From Hyphomicrobiales bacterium (GTDB lineage: Bacteria > Pseudomonadota > Alphaproteobacteria > Rhizobiales > Rhizobiaceae): a DNA stretch of 64,000 bases. The stretch's first letter is position 1, and each line of letters begins with the position of its first letter. This document shows positions 1 to 8,430 of this stretch, piece by piece. The DNA lies in assembly GCA_900472485.1 (NCBI GenBank), contig UCII01000004.1, forward strand, positions 268,739 through 332,738, written 5' to 3'. The position numbers and the translations under genes are program-made. Below the pieces are notes generated by a model, which saw only the letters and a list, made by a program, of their open reading frames with translations, ran no database searches and was not told the DNA's origin.

Positions 1-1328
1 CGGTTATGGCTGGCGGCCAGAACGGCGTGAGGGCGCGGCCCGACAAGCGAGAGGCTGCCGAGCAGTACGTTGAAAAGCTGCGGCAACTCGTCGATCGACG
101 TTTTGCGGATGAAGCGGCCGACGGGGGTGACGCGCGGGTCGTTCTTGGTCACGGCATTGCGCGCCGACGGATCGCTCATATGGGTGTACATCGAGCGGAA
201 CTTGAAGACGTTGATGATCTCGTTGTTGAAGCCGTGGCGCTTCTGCATGAAGAAGATCGGCCCTCTCGAGGTTGTCTTCACGGCAATTGCCGCGCCGAGC
301 ATGATCGGCCATAGCAAAGCAAGTGCGACCAGGCTGAAGAAGATGTCGAAGATGCGTTTTGCAACGCCATCCCAGTCGCGGATCGGCTTGTTGAAGATGT
401 CGAGCATCGGCACGGCGCCGACATGTGAGTAGGCGCGGGGGCGGAACCGCAGCTTGTTGGCATGGGCCGCCAAGCGAATGTCGACAGGCAGCACCCAAAG
501 CATTTTCAGCAATTGCAGAATGCGATCCTCGGCGCTGATCGGCAACGCGATGATCAGCATGTCTATGCGCACGAGCCGGGCGAATTCGACCAGTTCCGAT
601 ACCGTGCCCAGCTTCGGGTAACCGGCGACCATGACTGGCGAGCGCTTTTCGCCGCGATCGTCGAAGATGCCGCAGATACGGATATCGTTGTCGGGCTGAT
701 GCTCGAGCGCGCGGATGAGCTCCTTTGCCGGTTCGCCGCCGCCGACGATGACGGCGCGCCGCTCCATGACGCCGTTGCGAGCCCAGTGGCGGATACCGTA
801 GGCAAACAGGAGGCGAGCCACGAGAAGGAACCCTGCGCCTGCCGCGAGCCAAAGGCTGAGGAGCGAAAGGGAGTAGATATTGTTGATGTCGAAGGGCAGA
901 AGGGCAATGACCATGACCGCAAAGGCGGCCCCCCAGGACCCGAGAATCCGGTGCAGGAAATGATGTGGCGAGCGCAAGACCGGTATCTGATAGGCATCCG
1001 CAATCTGCAGGAAGACGATAGCAAGACCGCAGAGGGCGGTCGTCACCACGGTCTTCGACAGGAAGGGGTGACTATCCGAGGTCCCAAAGAGGAGGATCGC
1101 AAGCCCGAATGCGAGCAGCGACAGAAATTCGAACAGCCTGTATTGTCCGACGATGATTGCCGGAGACTGGTTGGTTTCGCGAAGCTGTTCGGCGATCTGC
1201 CGCGCATAGGCATTCATGCCATCCGGGCGATCGCCATGAGTCTCGCTCACACCGCGGGTGCGGATTTCCGAAACCTGCTTGCGAAGATTGTCCAAGTTGA
1301 ATTGCTCGGACTTTTGGGTAGTGTTCAT
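1..1328 (-). CDS. Polyprenyl-phosphate sugar-1-phosphate transferase (WcaJ/PssA type), 3' end cut by window edge
   Basis: This enzyme should start EPS repeat-unit assembly by moving a hexose-1-phosphate from a UDP-sugar to undecaprenyl phosphate at the inner membrane. About 442 residues are visible from the ATG at 1328, and the frame stays open to base 1. The N-terminal half has several hydrophobic segments from about residue 63 on, followed by a Rossmann-like stretch with VIVGGGEPAKELIRAL. The bacterial sugar-transferase domain begins near residue 320 (KRIFDIFFSLVALALLW), and SLVGPRPHAV lies just before the edge, both typical of the family. It is encoded upstream of nothing visible here, and a GT4 glycosyltransferase ends 76 bp away on the same strand. 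Family assignment is firm; the sugar is unknown. Confidence 0.88.
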   Translation of the reverse strand, partial: MNTTQKSEQFNLDNLRKQVSEIRTRGVSETHGDRPDGMNAYARQIAEQLRETNQSPAIIVGQYRLFEFLSLLAFGLAILLFGTSDSHPFLSKTVVTTALCGLAIVFLQIADAYQIPVLRSPHHFLHRILGSWGAAFAVMVIALLPFDINNIYSLSLLSLWLAAGAGFLLVARLLFAYGIRHWARNGVMERRAVIVGGGEPAKELIRALEHQPDNDIRICGIFDDRGEKRSPVMVAGYPKLGTVSELVEFARLVRIDMLIIALPISAEDRILQLLKMLWVLPVDIRLAAHANKLRFRPRAYSHVGAVPMLDIFNKPIRDWDGVAKRIFDIFFSLVALALLWPIMLGAAIAVKTTSRGPIFFMQKRHGFNNEIINVFKFRSMYTHMSDPSARNAVTKNDPRVTPVGRFIRKTSIDELPQLFNVLLGSLSLVGPRPHAVLAASHN

Positions 1329-1404
1329 GGCAGCTTATCCGGTCGTTACCGGACAAGCCCTATCAGATATCAGCTAAGAAACACTTACAACACTTGGCTG
1401 TATT

Positions 1405-2550
1405 CTAACCGTCGCTGTTCAGGCCAAGTATATTTTGATACAGGTGCAAAGTATCCCGTGCCATGGCGGAAGCCGAAAAATTCGATCGTATCGTCCCGAT
1501 ATCGGGCATGTTGCGGGCGCCCCATAGCGGCTCGGTGATCGCTTCGGCCATGATGCGCGAGAGATCATCGGCATCTTCCGGTTTGGCGAGTGCGGGGCTG
1601 TTTTCGCCAAGTGCTTCCGCAACGCCGCCGACGCGCGAGGCGATGACGGTCTTTCCAGCTGCGAGCGCTTCCAGAACGATATAGGGCATCGCCTCGGCGC
1701 GCGAGGGGACGACGATGTTCTGTGATACCGTGAAGGCTTCCTGCACGCGCATCGCCGGCAGCATACCGATACGGTGACCGAGGCCCCGTTCGACCATCAT
1801 CCGGTGGTATTTGTCTCTGTCCGGCCCGTCGCCGATCATCAGTGCGGAAAGCGGCCTGCCGATACGCCGCTCCGTTTTCGCAAAGGCGTCAACGAACAGA
1901 TCGGGACCTTTGAGGTCCCGCAGCATGCCGATATAGACGAAATGCACGGAGTCCGATCGTGTCGGTATGGTGCGAAAATCTCTTTCGCTGATGCCATTAT
2001 AGATCATCACCGAACGGGTGCGCGGCTTGCCGATCTTTCTTTCATAGGTGCGGCGTTCGAAATCGCAGATGAAGATCAGGCCATCGGTGAGAAACTCGAG
2101 CACCCGTTCCAGGCTGTGCACCAGCATGCCCTGGAACGAGCTGCGCGAGAAATGCAGGCTTCCGCCATGCGCAGTATAGAGGCGGGCTACGCGACACCTG
2201 TTGACCCGCAGTATCGAGCCGAGAACGCGCGCAAGCAGGCCGCCCTTGGCGCCATGCCCGTGCAGTACATCCGGCCGCAAGCTCTTGATTTCCTTGTAGC
2301 TGCTCCAAAGTGTCGCAGCATCCGAGAAGGTAATTTGCCGTCGGATCGGCAGGCGAACGACGCCAAGAGCCAGGAACGGCGCGATATCGTCGAACAGACG
2401 ATCCTCATGCTCGCCGCCCGTCAGGCTGTCGCAAAGGATGCCGACTTCATGGCCCGCTTTGCTCTGTTCCTCCGCCAAATCCCGGACATGGCGGAAGACG
2501 CCGCCGACGGGCGATCTGAAGCAATGAAGAATACGAAGCGGTCGGGCCAT
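1405..2550 (-). CDS. Glycosyltransferase family 4, EPS cluster
   Basis: A GT-B glycosyltransferase of 381 residues, probably adding a sugar to the lipid-linked EPS unit in the cytoplasm. The N-terminal domain begins ARPLRILHCF, with the glycine-rich acceptor loop SPVGGVFRHV. The C-terminal domain has the GT4 nucleotide-sugar site: LMIGDGPDRDKY, then the E-x7-E motif in PSRAEAMPYIVLEALAAGK near residues 285-300. Length is normal for the family. It lies 12 bp after the export lipoprotein gene on the same strand and before the sugar-phosphate transferase, so the three are likely one transcript. Donor and linkage cannot be read from sequence. Confidence 0.87.
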   Translation of the reverse strand: MARPLRILHCFRSPVGGVFRHVRDLAEEQSKAGHEVGILCDSLTGGEHEDRLFDDIAPFLALGVVRLPIRRQITFSDAATLWSSYKEIKSLRPDVLHGHGAKGGLLARVLGSILRVNRCRVARLYTAHGGSLHFSRSSFQGMLVHSLERVLEFLTDGLIFICDFERRTYERKIGKPRTRSVMIYNGISERDFRTIPTRSDSVHFVYIGMLRDLKGPDLFVDAFAKTERRIGRPLSALMIGDGPDRDKYHRMMVERGLGHRIGMLPAMRVQEAFTVSQNIVVPSRAEAMPYIVLEALAAGKTVIASRVGGVAEALGENSPALAKPEDADDLSRIMAEAITEPLWGARNMPDIGTIRSNFSASAMARDTLHLYQNILGLNSDG

Positions 2551-2562
2551 GAGCGGTCGCGG

Positions 2563-3138
2563 TTAGAATAACCGCTCTCTGACGTAGATGGTGTCGCCTG
2601 CCAGCACCGGATCGGAGATGCCGACCCGTCCAGTCATGACATGACCGTTGATCTTGCGGGTGACATCCGCGTTGGATTGGTTGGCCCGGCTGGTGAACCC
2701 GCCTGCGACCGCGATGGCATTCTGGATGGTCATGCCCGGCACATAGGAATATTGGCCCGGCTGCCCGACTTCGCCCATAATATAGACCGAGCGATAGCGG
2801 TCGATGTCGATGGTGACGTCTGGATCGCGAATATATCCTTGGCGAAGCTTCTGCGCGATCTGGCCGGAGAGCTGCTGCAGGGTCCTGCCGCGGGCAGCGA
2901 CCTGGCCGATCAGCGGGAAGGCGATATAGCCGGCCTGATCGACCGTATAGGTGTTGGTCAGCCCGGCTTGGTCGAACACGGTCACGCGCAGCCGGTCGCC
3001 GCTATCAAGCGTATAGGGCTGGATCGTGGCCTCGTTGAAGGCCTTGGGTGCCGGTTGATAGGTATTGCAGCCGGTGAGCGCGGCGCTCACGGCAGCCATG
3101 CCGAGTGCAAGGACAATCTTTGGCTTTGCGAAGGGCAT
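2563..3138 (-). CDS. Wza/ExoF-like polysaccharide export lipoprotein
   Basis: A small outer-membrane auxiliary (OPX) protein of 191 residues. A lipoprotein signal peptide ends in the lipobox ALTGC (Cys near residue 24). The polysaccharide-export domain follows (YTLDSGDRLRVTVFDQAGL), then an SLBB-like module (YIMGEVGQPGQYSYVPG) and the closing VLAGDTIYVRERLF. It is much shorter than E. coli Wza and lacks its C-terminal barrel helix, as is common for rhizobial ExoF/PssN-type proteins. It is divergent from the Wzc-like gene at 3331, which would be its inner-membrane partner in EPS export. The start ATG has only a weak ribosome site. Confidence 0.88.
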   Translation of the reverse strand: MPFAKPKIVLALGMAAVSAALTGCNTYQPAPKAFNEATIQPYTLDSGDRLRVTVFDQAGLTNTYTVDQAGYIAFPLIGQVAARGRTLQQLSGQIAQKLRQGYIRDPDVTIDIDRYRSVYIMGEVGQPGQYSYVPGMTIQNAIAVAGGFTSRANQSNADVTRKINGHVMTGRVGISDPVLAGDTIYVRERLF

Positions 3139-3330
3139 TTCGCGCTCATTGGAAAGGGAAGGACACTGCTGTCGTTATCGATCCGTTAGGGTTAACGGTC
3201 GGTAAAGAGCAAATGAAAATCCAGGAAAAAATTAGCGATGCCAAAAATAATGCTGGCGAAATACTATTAACGCTTGGGTTACTATAGTCGTTTACAATTA
3301 ATTCCGGCTTTCTATTACGGAGTTTTGTAT

Positions 3331-5589
3331 ATGTCCGGTGTCAACAGCACCCAGCAGGATGTGGACATCGATCTCGCTCAGCTCTTTCGCGCTGTATGGC
3401 AGCGGCGGGTGCGCGTCATTGCCATCACGCTGGCCGGCGCCTGCGCGGCACTCGCGATTGCCAAGGTCATGTCGCCGGAATATCGCAGCGAGGCCCGCAT
3501 CCTCATCGAGCAGCGTGCGCCCGCCTTTGCGGCGACGACATCGGGCAACGATGCCGGTGCCGGCCCTCTGCTGGACGAGTTGAATATTGCCAGTCAGGTG
3601 CAGATCCTGCAGTCGGCGGATCTGGTCAAGCAGGTCATCACCAATCTCAAGCTTTACGATCGCCCTGAATTCGCTGCTGGCAACAACGGCTCCGCGCTCT
3701 CTGATATTCTGATCAAGCTGCATCTGAAGCAGGCGGCGGCCGATAAGGCCCCGGAAGAGCGGATGCTGGACGCCTTCAACAGCCGCCTGCAGGTCTATCA
3801 GATCAACAGCTCGCGCGTCATCGGCATCAGCTTCACGTCCCGCAATCCGGATCTCGCCGCCAGCGTGCCGAATGCCATGGCGCAAGTCTATTTATCCATG
3901 CAAAGCGGCGCCAAGCTCGATTCCAACAGCGAGGCGACGCGCTGGCTGGAGCCGGAGATCGCCAAGCTGCGCGATAAGGTCAGCGAGGCGGAAAAGAAGG
4001 TTGCGGATTATCGTTCCGCCAACGGTCTTCTCCAGACCAGTCAGAACAACAATTTCGCCACGCAGCAGCTCGCGGATATTTCGACGCAGCTGGCACAGGT
4101 GCGTGGCGACAAGGCCAATGCCGAGGCGCGGGCGCAAGCGGTGCGCAGCGCATTGTCCAGCGGCCGCTCCACCGATACTCTTGCCGACGTCGCAGGCTCG
4201 CAGACCATTCAGCGGCTGAAGGCGACCCAGTCGAATCTCGAGTCGCAGATCTCGGATCTCTCCACGACACTGATGGATGGGCATCCGCGGCTGAAGAGCC
4301 TGCGGGCGCAGCTCGTCGATATCCGTCAGCAGATCGATCGCGAGACCCAGAGGATTCTGGCAAGCATCGAGAACGAGGCAAAGGTAGCGCAGCTGCGCGA
4401 GCAACAACTCCTCGCCCAATCGAACACGCTGAAGGCCGACAGCGCCCGGGCAGGGGAGGACGAAGTCGGCCTCAACGCCCTGGAGCGTGAAGCTACGGCC
4501 GAGCGGCAATTGCTCGAGACCTATCTCGCCCGTTATCGCGAGGCGGCCTCTCGCGTCGACAAGAATTCCAGCCCTGCCGATGCGCGCATCGTTTCCACAG
4601 CGGTCGAGCCGGTCGATCCCTCTTTCCCGAAGGTCGGTCCGATCGTCGTCGTCGCTACCCTTGCCACTTTCATTCTCACCGCCATCGTTATCATGCTCGC
4701 GGAGCTGTTCAGCGGTCGCGCTTTGCGTCCGGTCGGGCTTGTTCGCAAGGAAGATGCCGCCGCGCTGGAGACGGCGCAGCGCACTCACCCCGTCACCGAA
4801 CCGGCTCCGGTTCGGCCAGTTGCGCGAGCGAACAGCGTCGAGACGCCCGCAAGCATGCTCTCCGTTCCCGTCGAGGAAATCCCGGTTCGGGCTGCGGATA
4901 CCGTAACTGCTCCAGAGCAGGCAATCGCCTTGGACACCGCAATCACTCCGGATCACGGGCCGAAGCAGGTTGTTCAGACTGCCGCGGAGGAAGAGGAGGA
5001 TTTCTCCATCCAATCCGTCGCCGATTATCTGATCGATAGCGGCTCGCGGCTGGCGATCGCCATATCTCCGACCGGCGACAACGGCTCGACCGCCACCGTC
5101 ATGCTGGCGCGGATCATTGCCGATGCAGGGAGCCGTATCGTGCTGGTCGATATGACCGGCACCGGATGTCCCTCCAGGCTCATGGCCGAGCATGACGAAC
5201 TTCCCGGCGTAACCGACCTGCTGTGCGGCGAAGCGGCGTTTGGCGATACGATCCATCAGGATCGCCTGTCGGACGCCCATCTCGTGCCGCAAGGCATGAG
5301 CGACCTTGCCCGCGCCATGCGCGGCGCCGACCGTCTGTCGCTGATCCTCGACGCACTGGGTTCGGCCTATGACATCGTTCTGGTGGAGTGCGGCGCGGCC
5401 GAAGTCTCCGGCGTCGCACGGCTGACGCGCAGCAAGGAGACGGAAATCATCCTCTCCATGCCCGAACCCGATGAAAACCAGTTCATTGCTGCCATGACGG
5501 AATTCCAGAAGGCCGGCTACGAACATATCATTCTGATGTCCGGCTGGCGCGAGGAGCATGATCCGGATACGCGCCGGGATGCCGCCTGA
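3331..5589 (+). CDS. Wzc/GumC-like polysaccharide co-polymerase with degenerate BY-kinase domain
   Basis: An inner-membrane chain-length and export protein of 752 residues. I chose the ATG at 3331, preceded by an ACGGAG ribosome site; an in-frame upstream start at 3274 adds 19 atypical residues. A Wzz domain with a first membrane segment lies near residues 30-50, a long periplasmic coiled region covers about 190-420, and a second membrane segment lies near 445-465. The C-terminal P-loop-like domain begins near residue 573. Its Walker A equivalent reads SPTGDNGST and lacks the conserved GKS/T lysine. The Walker A' (IVLVDMTGTG) and B (YDIVLVECGA) strands are recognisable. There is no C-terminal tyrosine cluster, so autokinase activity is unlikely. 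It is divergent from the Wza-like gene. Confidence 0.87.
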   Translation: MSGVNSTQQDVDIDLAQLFRAVWQRRVRVIAITLAGACAALAIAKVMSPEYRSEARILIEQRAPAFAATTSGNDAGAGPLLDELNIASQVQILQSADLVKQVITNLKLYDRPEFAAGNNGSALSDILIKLHLKQAAADKAPEERMLDAFNSRLQVYQINSSRVIGISFTSRNPDLAASVPNAMAQVYLSMQSGAKLDSNSEATRWLEPEIAKLRDKVSEAEKKVADYRSANGLLQTSQNNNFATQQLADISTQLAQVRGDKANAEARAQAVRSALSSGRSTDTLADVAGSQTIQRLKATQSNLESQISDLSTTLMDGHPRLKSLRAQLVDIRQQIDRETQRILASIENEAKVAQLREQQLLAQSNTLKADSARAGEDEVGLNALEREATAERQLLETYLARYREAASRVDKNSSPADARIVSTAVEPVDPSFPKVGPIVVVATLATFILTAIVIMLAELFSGRALRPVGLVRKEDAAALETAQRTHPVTEPAPVRPVARANSVETPASMLSVPVEEIPVRAADTVTAPEQAIALDTAITPDHGPKQVVQTAAEEEEDFSIQSVADYLIDSGSRLAIAISPTGDNGSTATVMLARIIADAGSRIVLVDMTGTGCPSRLMAEHDELPGVTDLLCGEAAFGDTIHQDRLSDAHLVPQGMSDLARAMRGADRLSLILDALGSAYDIVLVECGAAEVSGVARLTRSKETEIILSMPEPDENQFIAAMTEFQKAGYEHIILMSGWREEHDPDTRRDAA

Positions 5590-6846
5590 TCAATCCGCGT
5601 CACCGCCTCCGTCATCCGATGGGGCGCCGGTTCCGTGTCGCGCCCGCAACTGCTGGATGAAGGAATAGAGCTTGCGATTGGATTTGATCGCGACCTTCAT
5701 ACGCGTGATGACCCGGTTCGCCATTGCCGCGAGACGCCCCATGCCTGAGACCGGCAGGAAGAGATCATACTGCACCGTTTCCATCGAACACCAGGAACGC
5801 TTGTAGATCTGGTCGCCGATACCGAAATCGAAGAGCGCGACGCCTTCGCGATGCAGCCGCTCGATCATCAGCCAGAACAGCAATTCGCCGGGGCTCGCCT
5901 CTGCAACCAGAGCCTCGTCGATCGAGGCAAACTGGCAGATGACATGATCTCCCTTGCGGGACAGGGCAGCGATTGCCGGAATATGGCCTTCATGCTCGCC
6001 TTTCAGGCGCAGCGCATGTATCTGCAGTGTCGCGCCGATGCCATCGTCTTGGCGTCGGTGCAACATGGCGTGCAGCGCGGCCTTGATCCGGTCATCCTTG
6101 AACGCATCGGGCAAGCCGGCATCCTTGAAGCGGACTGCCTTCTGCTGGAAGAATCGATCGAGCAATGCGTCCTGCCGATCAGGACCGGCGATCACATATT
6201 CGTAGCCACCCTTGGCATCGAGAAGCCTGCTTTGATGCTTGAACTTCTTGCGGCGGCGCTTGGCATTCACCTGCTTCAGACTTGCTTCGAAACTGCCGAG
6301 GAAGGGCATCTGAAAGGCATGGTTCTGGTTTTCGATCGACGTCAGCGGCGCGAGCGGGCTTTTGCGACCGCGCCATTCGAGCGGGACGTTGCGCAGGATG
6401 ACGACGTCCACCCTGCCGCGCAAAGCCGCCGAGATGGCGCTCGCCTGAGCGGCCGTCAATTCTCCATTCGCCAGGAACCGGGCTGAAAACAGGCCCGTGT
6501 TGATATTGTTATGGTGGCCTCCGATGAACTCGGCCCGTCTTATCCGGTGACTGCGGATGATCTCAAGTGGCAGGATGAAGGCGACGTGATCTTCGATGGA
6601 GCCCCTGACGATGGCGAGAGGGCGTTCGAGGTTCTCCACCCAAGCTGCGCACCAGTCATAGCTCTGGTGCAGCGAGTTGAGATCATCCCGTTCCAGTGCG
6701 CGCCATTCGGCTTCGAGCGGTGCCATACTGTCGAAGATGTCGATCCGCAGTTGATCGGCGGCCGCGGGCTTCATGTCGATGGACGCAATCCGCTCGTCCG
6801 CTGCTTGGGCGGCCATGTGGGCGATATCTCGCGTCTGGATCTGCAT
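5590..6846 (-). CDS. CelD/BcsL-like GNAT acetyltransferase
   Basis: A 418-residue protein of the CelD/BcsL (FemAB-like) GNAT family, often found in polysaccharide clusters and thought to acylate sugars or precursors. It contains the typical core YDWCAAWVEN, the basic stretch VNAKRRRKKFKHQ near residues 195-207, and the C-terminal signature ALFDFGIGDQIYKRSW near residues 335-350, where the family reads DFG.GD..YK..W. It is convergent with the Wzc-like gene, and the two stop codons abut with no spacer. Substrate is unknown. A role in EPS modification is inferred from position only. Confidence 0.82.
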   Translation of the reverse strand: MQIQTRDIAHMAAQAADERIASIDMKPAAADQLRIDIFDSMAPLEAEWRALERDDLNSLHQSYDWCAAWVENLERPLAIVRGSIEDHVAFILPLEIIRSHRIRRAEFIGGHHNNINTGLFSARFLANGELTAAQASAISAALRGRVDVVILRNVPLEWRGRKSPLAPLTSIENQNHAFQMPFLGSFEASLKQVNAKRRRKKFKHQSRLLDAKGGYEYVIAGPDRQDALLDRFFQQKAVRFKDAGLPDAFKDDRIKAALHAMLHRRQDDGIGATLQIHALRLKGEHEGHIPAIAALSRKGDHVICQFASIDEALVAEASPGELLFWLMIERLHREGVALFDFGIGDQIYKRSWCSMETVQYDLFLPVSGMGRLAAMANRVITRMKVAIKSNRKLYSFIQQLRARHGTGAPSDDGGGDAD

Positions 6847-6981
6847 CCGGTCTTCTCCGCTCCGGCGGTATTCGGACGCAGTTTGGCGGGCAACGGCTTA
6901 TTTTTGGCTTAAGATGGGACAGTCATGCGGGATGGGGCGCGGATCAGGGTTAGCCTAACGTAAATCGTGCCGGGACGAGCG

Positions 6982-7191
6982 TCATTGCGGGCGTGGCCCG
7001 GCCATCCATTTGATGATGCCCATCGCCGGCAGCACCCAGATGATGCCGCTGAAAAGGAAATACAGGAAATGCACCCAGCCGGGTTGATCTGCAAGCGTTC
7101 GCACTGCAACGATCATGGCAACGATCGCATAGATTGCAACCAGCAGCACGAGCAGGATCATGCCAATGAATTTGCGCAGGCGAAGGGGCAC
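6982..7191 (-). CDS. DUF2842 small membrane protein
   Basis: A 69-residue protein with two hydrophobic segments (about residues 9-30 and 42-60), matching the DUF2842 family of small alphaproteobacterial membrane proteins. The N-terminus MPLRLRKFIG and the C-terminal WVLPAMGIIKWM are typical. Its function is unknown. It is divergent from ctaA, which starts 113 bp away; whether there is any link to respiration is not shown by the sequence. Confidence 0.72.
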   Translation of the reverse strand: MPLRLRKFIGMILLVLLVAIYAIVAMIVAVRTLADQPGWVHFLYFLFSGIIWVLPAMGIIKWMAGPRPQ

Positions 7192-7303
7192 GGGTTTTTC
7201 TCCTCATTATGACAGCATGCCGCGACGGCATGCCGCAAACTCCCGGGACTTGTTTTGCACGCCCCTATCGGGCAAATCAACAGCCTGATCGAAGGGAGAA
7301 GCC

Positions 7304-8407
7304 ATGGCTGCCACTAATTTTACGACCGAACAGGCTATTTTGAAGGAAGTGGCCCGTCAGGACCGCAATCGCCGCGCCATACGCATCTGGCTCGCTTGCG
7401 TACTTCTGGTTCTCTTCGGTCTCGTGCTGGTGGGAGGTGCCACGCGCCTCACCAATTCCGGCCTGTCGATCACGCAATGGCAGCCGATCCACGGCATCAT
7501 CCCGCCGCTGAATGCACAGGAATGGCAGGACGAATTCGATCTCTACAAGCGCATCCCGCAATTCCAGATTATGAACAAGGATATGACGGTCGAGGAGTTC
7601 AAGGGCATCTTCTGGTGGGAGTGGGCGCATCGCCTGCTGGCGCGCACCATCGGCATCATCTTCGGCCTGCCGTTGCTGTTCTTCGTTCTGACTGGCCGTG
7701 TCGAGCGAAAGCTCTGGCTGCCGCTGGCCGGCATTTTCCTGCTCGGCGGCCTTCAGGGTGCGATTGGCTGGTGGATGGTCTCCTCGGGATTGGAAGCACG
7801 CACCGACGTCAGCCAGTATCGGCTTGCCACACATTTGGTGACCGCCTGTCTGATCTTTGCCGCCTGCATGTGGTTCATGCGCGCTCTGTCGCCGCATTCG
7901 AACGAGCCGCCGCCAACGCGTCATTCGGCGAAACTCGCCGGTTTGATCGTCTTCATGGCTTTGTTCCAGATCTATCTCGGTGCTCTCGTAGCCGGGCTGG
8001 ACGCCGGTCTCAGCTACAATACCTGGCCGCTGATGGATGGTGCCGTCGTGCCCAGCGATCTTTTCATACAGTCGCCGGGCTGGATCAATTTCTTCGAGAA
8101 CCCGAAGACGGTCCAGTTCGTTCACCGTCTCGGTGCCTATGCGCTCTTCGCAGTGGTCACGATCAATATGATCCTCTCGCTACGCGCGGCGGCGCAAACG
8201 ACCCATGCGCGCCGGTCCGTCGTTCTCTTCGTGCTCGTGCTGATCCAGGCGATCCTCGGCATTTCGACGCTGCTGCTGCATGTGCCGCTGCATTTGGCCC
8301 TGGCGCATCAGGCTGGCGCCCTGATCGTCTTCGGCTTCGCGATTGCCAATTGGCGCGGCTTCTATGGTGAACTGCCGCGCCAGACCTCGATCGTCGTGAG
8401 AGATTGA
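7304..8407 (+). CDS. ctaA: Heme A synthase (COX15/CtaA type 2)
   Basis: This 367-residue inner-membrane enzyme hydroxylates the C8 methyl of heme O to form heme A for cytochrome aa3 oxidase. The first membrane helix is followed by VGGATRLTNSGLSITQW, the family hallmark. Further landmarks are the histidine-bearing WEWAHRLLARTIG (about residues 104-116), the paired LATHLVTACLIF, and in the second half VQFVHRLGAYALF and LALAHQAGALIVF, which carry heme-ligand histidines. About eight membrane segments are visible, the usual number. The start ATG has a GAAGGGAGAAG ribosome site. A perfect hairpin overlaps its stop codon. Confidence 0.95.
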   Translation: MAATNFTTEQAILKEVARQDRNRRAIRIWLACVLLVLFGLVLVGGATRLTNSGLSITQWQPIHGIIPPLNAQEWQDEFDLYKRIPQFQIMNKDMTVEEFKGIFWWEWAHRLLARTIGIIFGLPLLFFVLTGRVERKLWLPLAGIFLLGGLQGAIGWWMVSSGLEARTDVSQYRLATHLVTACLIFAACMWFMRALSPHSNEPPPTRHSAKLAGLIVFMALFQIYLGALVAGLDAGLSYNTWPLMDGAVVPSDLFIQSPGWINFFENPKTVQFVHRLGAYALFAVVTINMILSLRAAAQTTHARRSVVLFVLVLIQAILGISTLLLHVPLHLALAHQAGALIVFGFAIANWRGFYGELPRQTSIVVRD

Positions 8408-8424
8408 GGCGCTTTGCGCCTCAA
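8404..8424. terminator. Perfect 9-bp hairpin between convergent genes
   Basis: TTGAGGCGC, a TTT loop and GCGCCTCAA form a perfect stem that includes the ctaA stop codon and lies 7 bp from the stop of the convergent DUF2778 gene. It has no T-tract on either strand, so it may act as an mRNA 3' end or processing structure rather than a classical terminator. Confidence 0.5.
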
Positions 8425-8430
8425 ATCCCT

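Noticed and set aside
4..852. 282-codon open frame on the minus strand
   Set aside because: It is Arg-rich out-of-frame read of the real sugar-phosphate transferase, whose frame runs from 1328 off the left edge.
3892..5559. 555-codon minus-strand frame opposite the Wzc-like gene
   Set aside because: Antisense shadow; the plus strand carries clear Wzz domain sequence.
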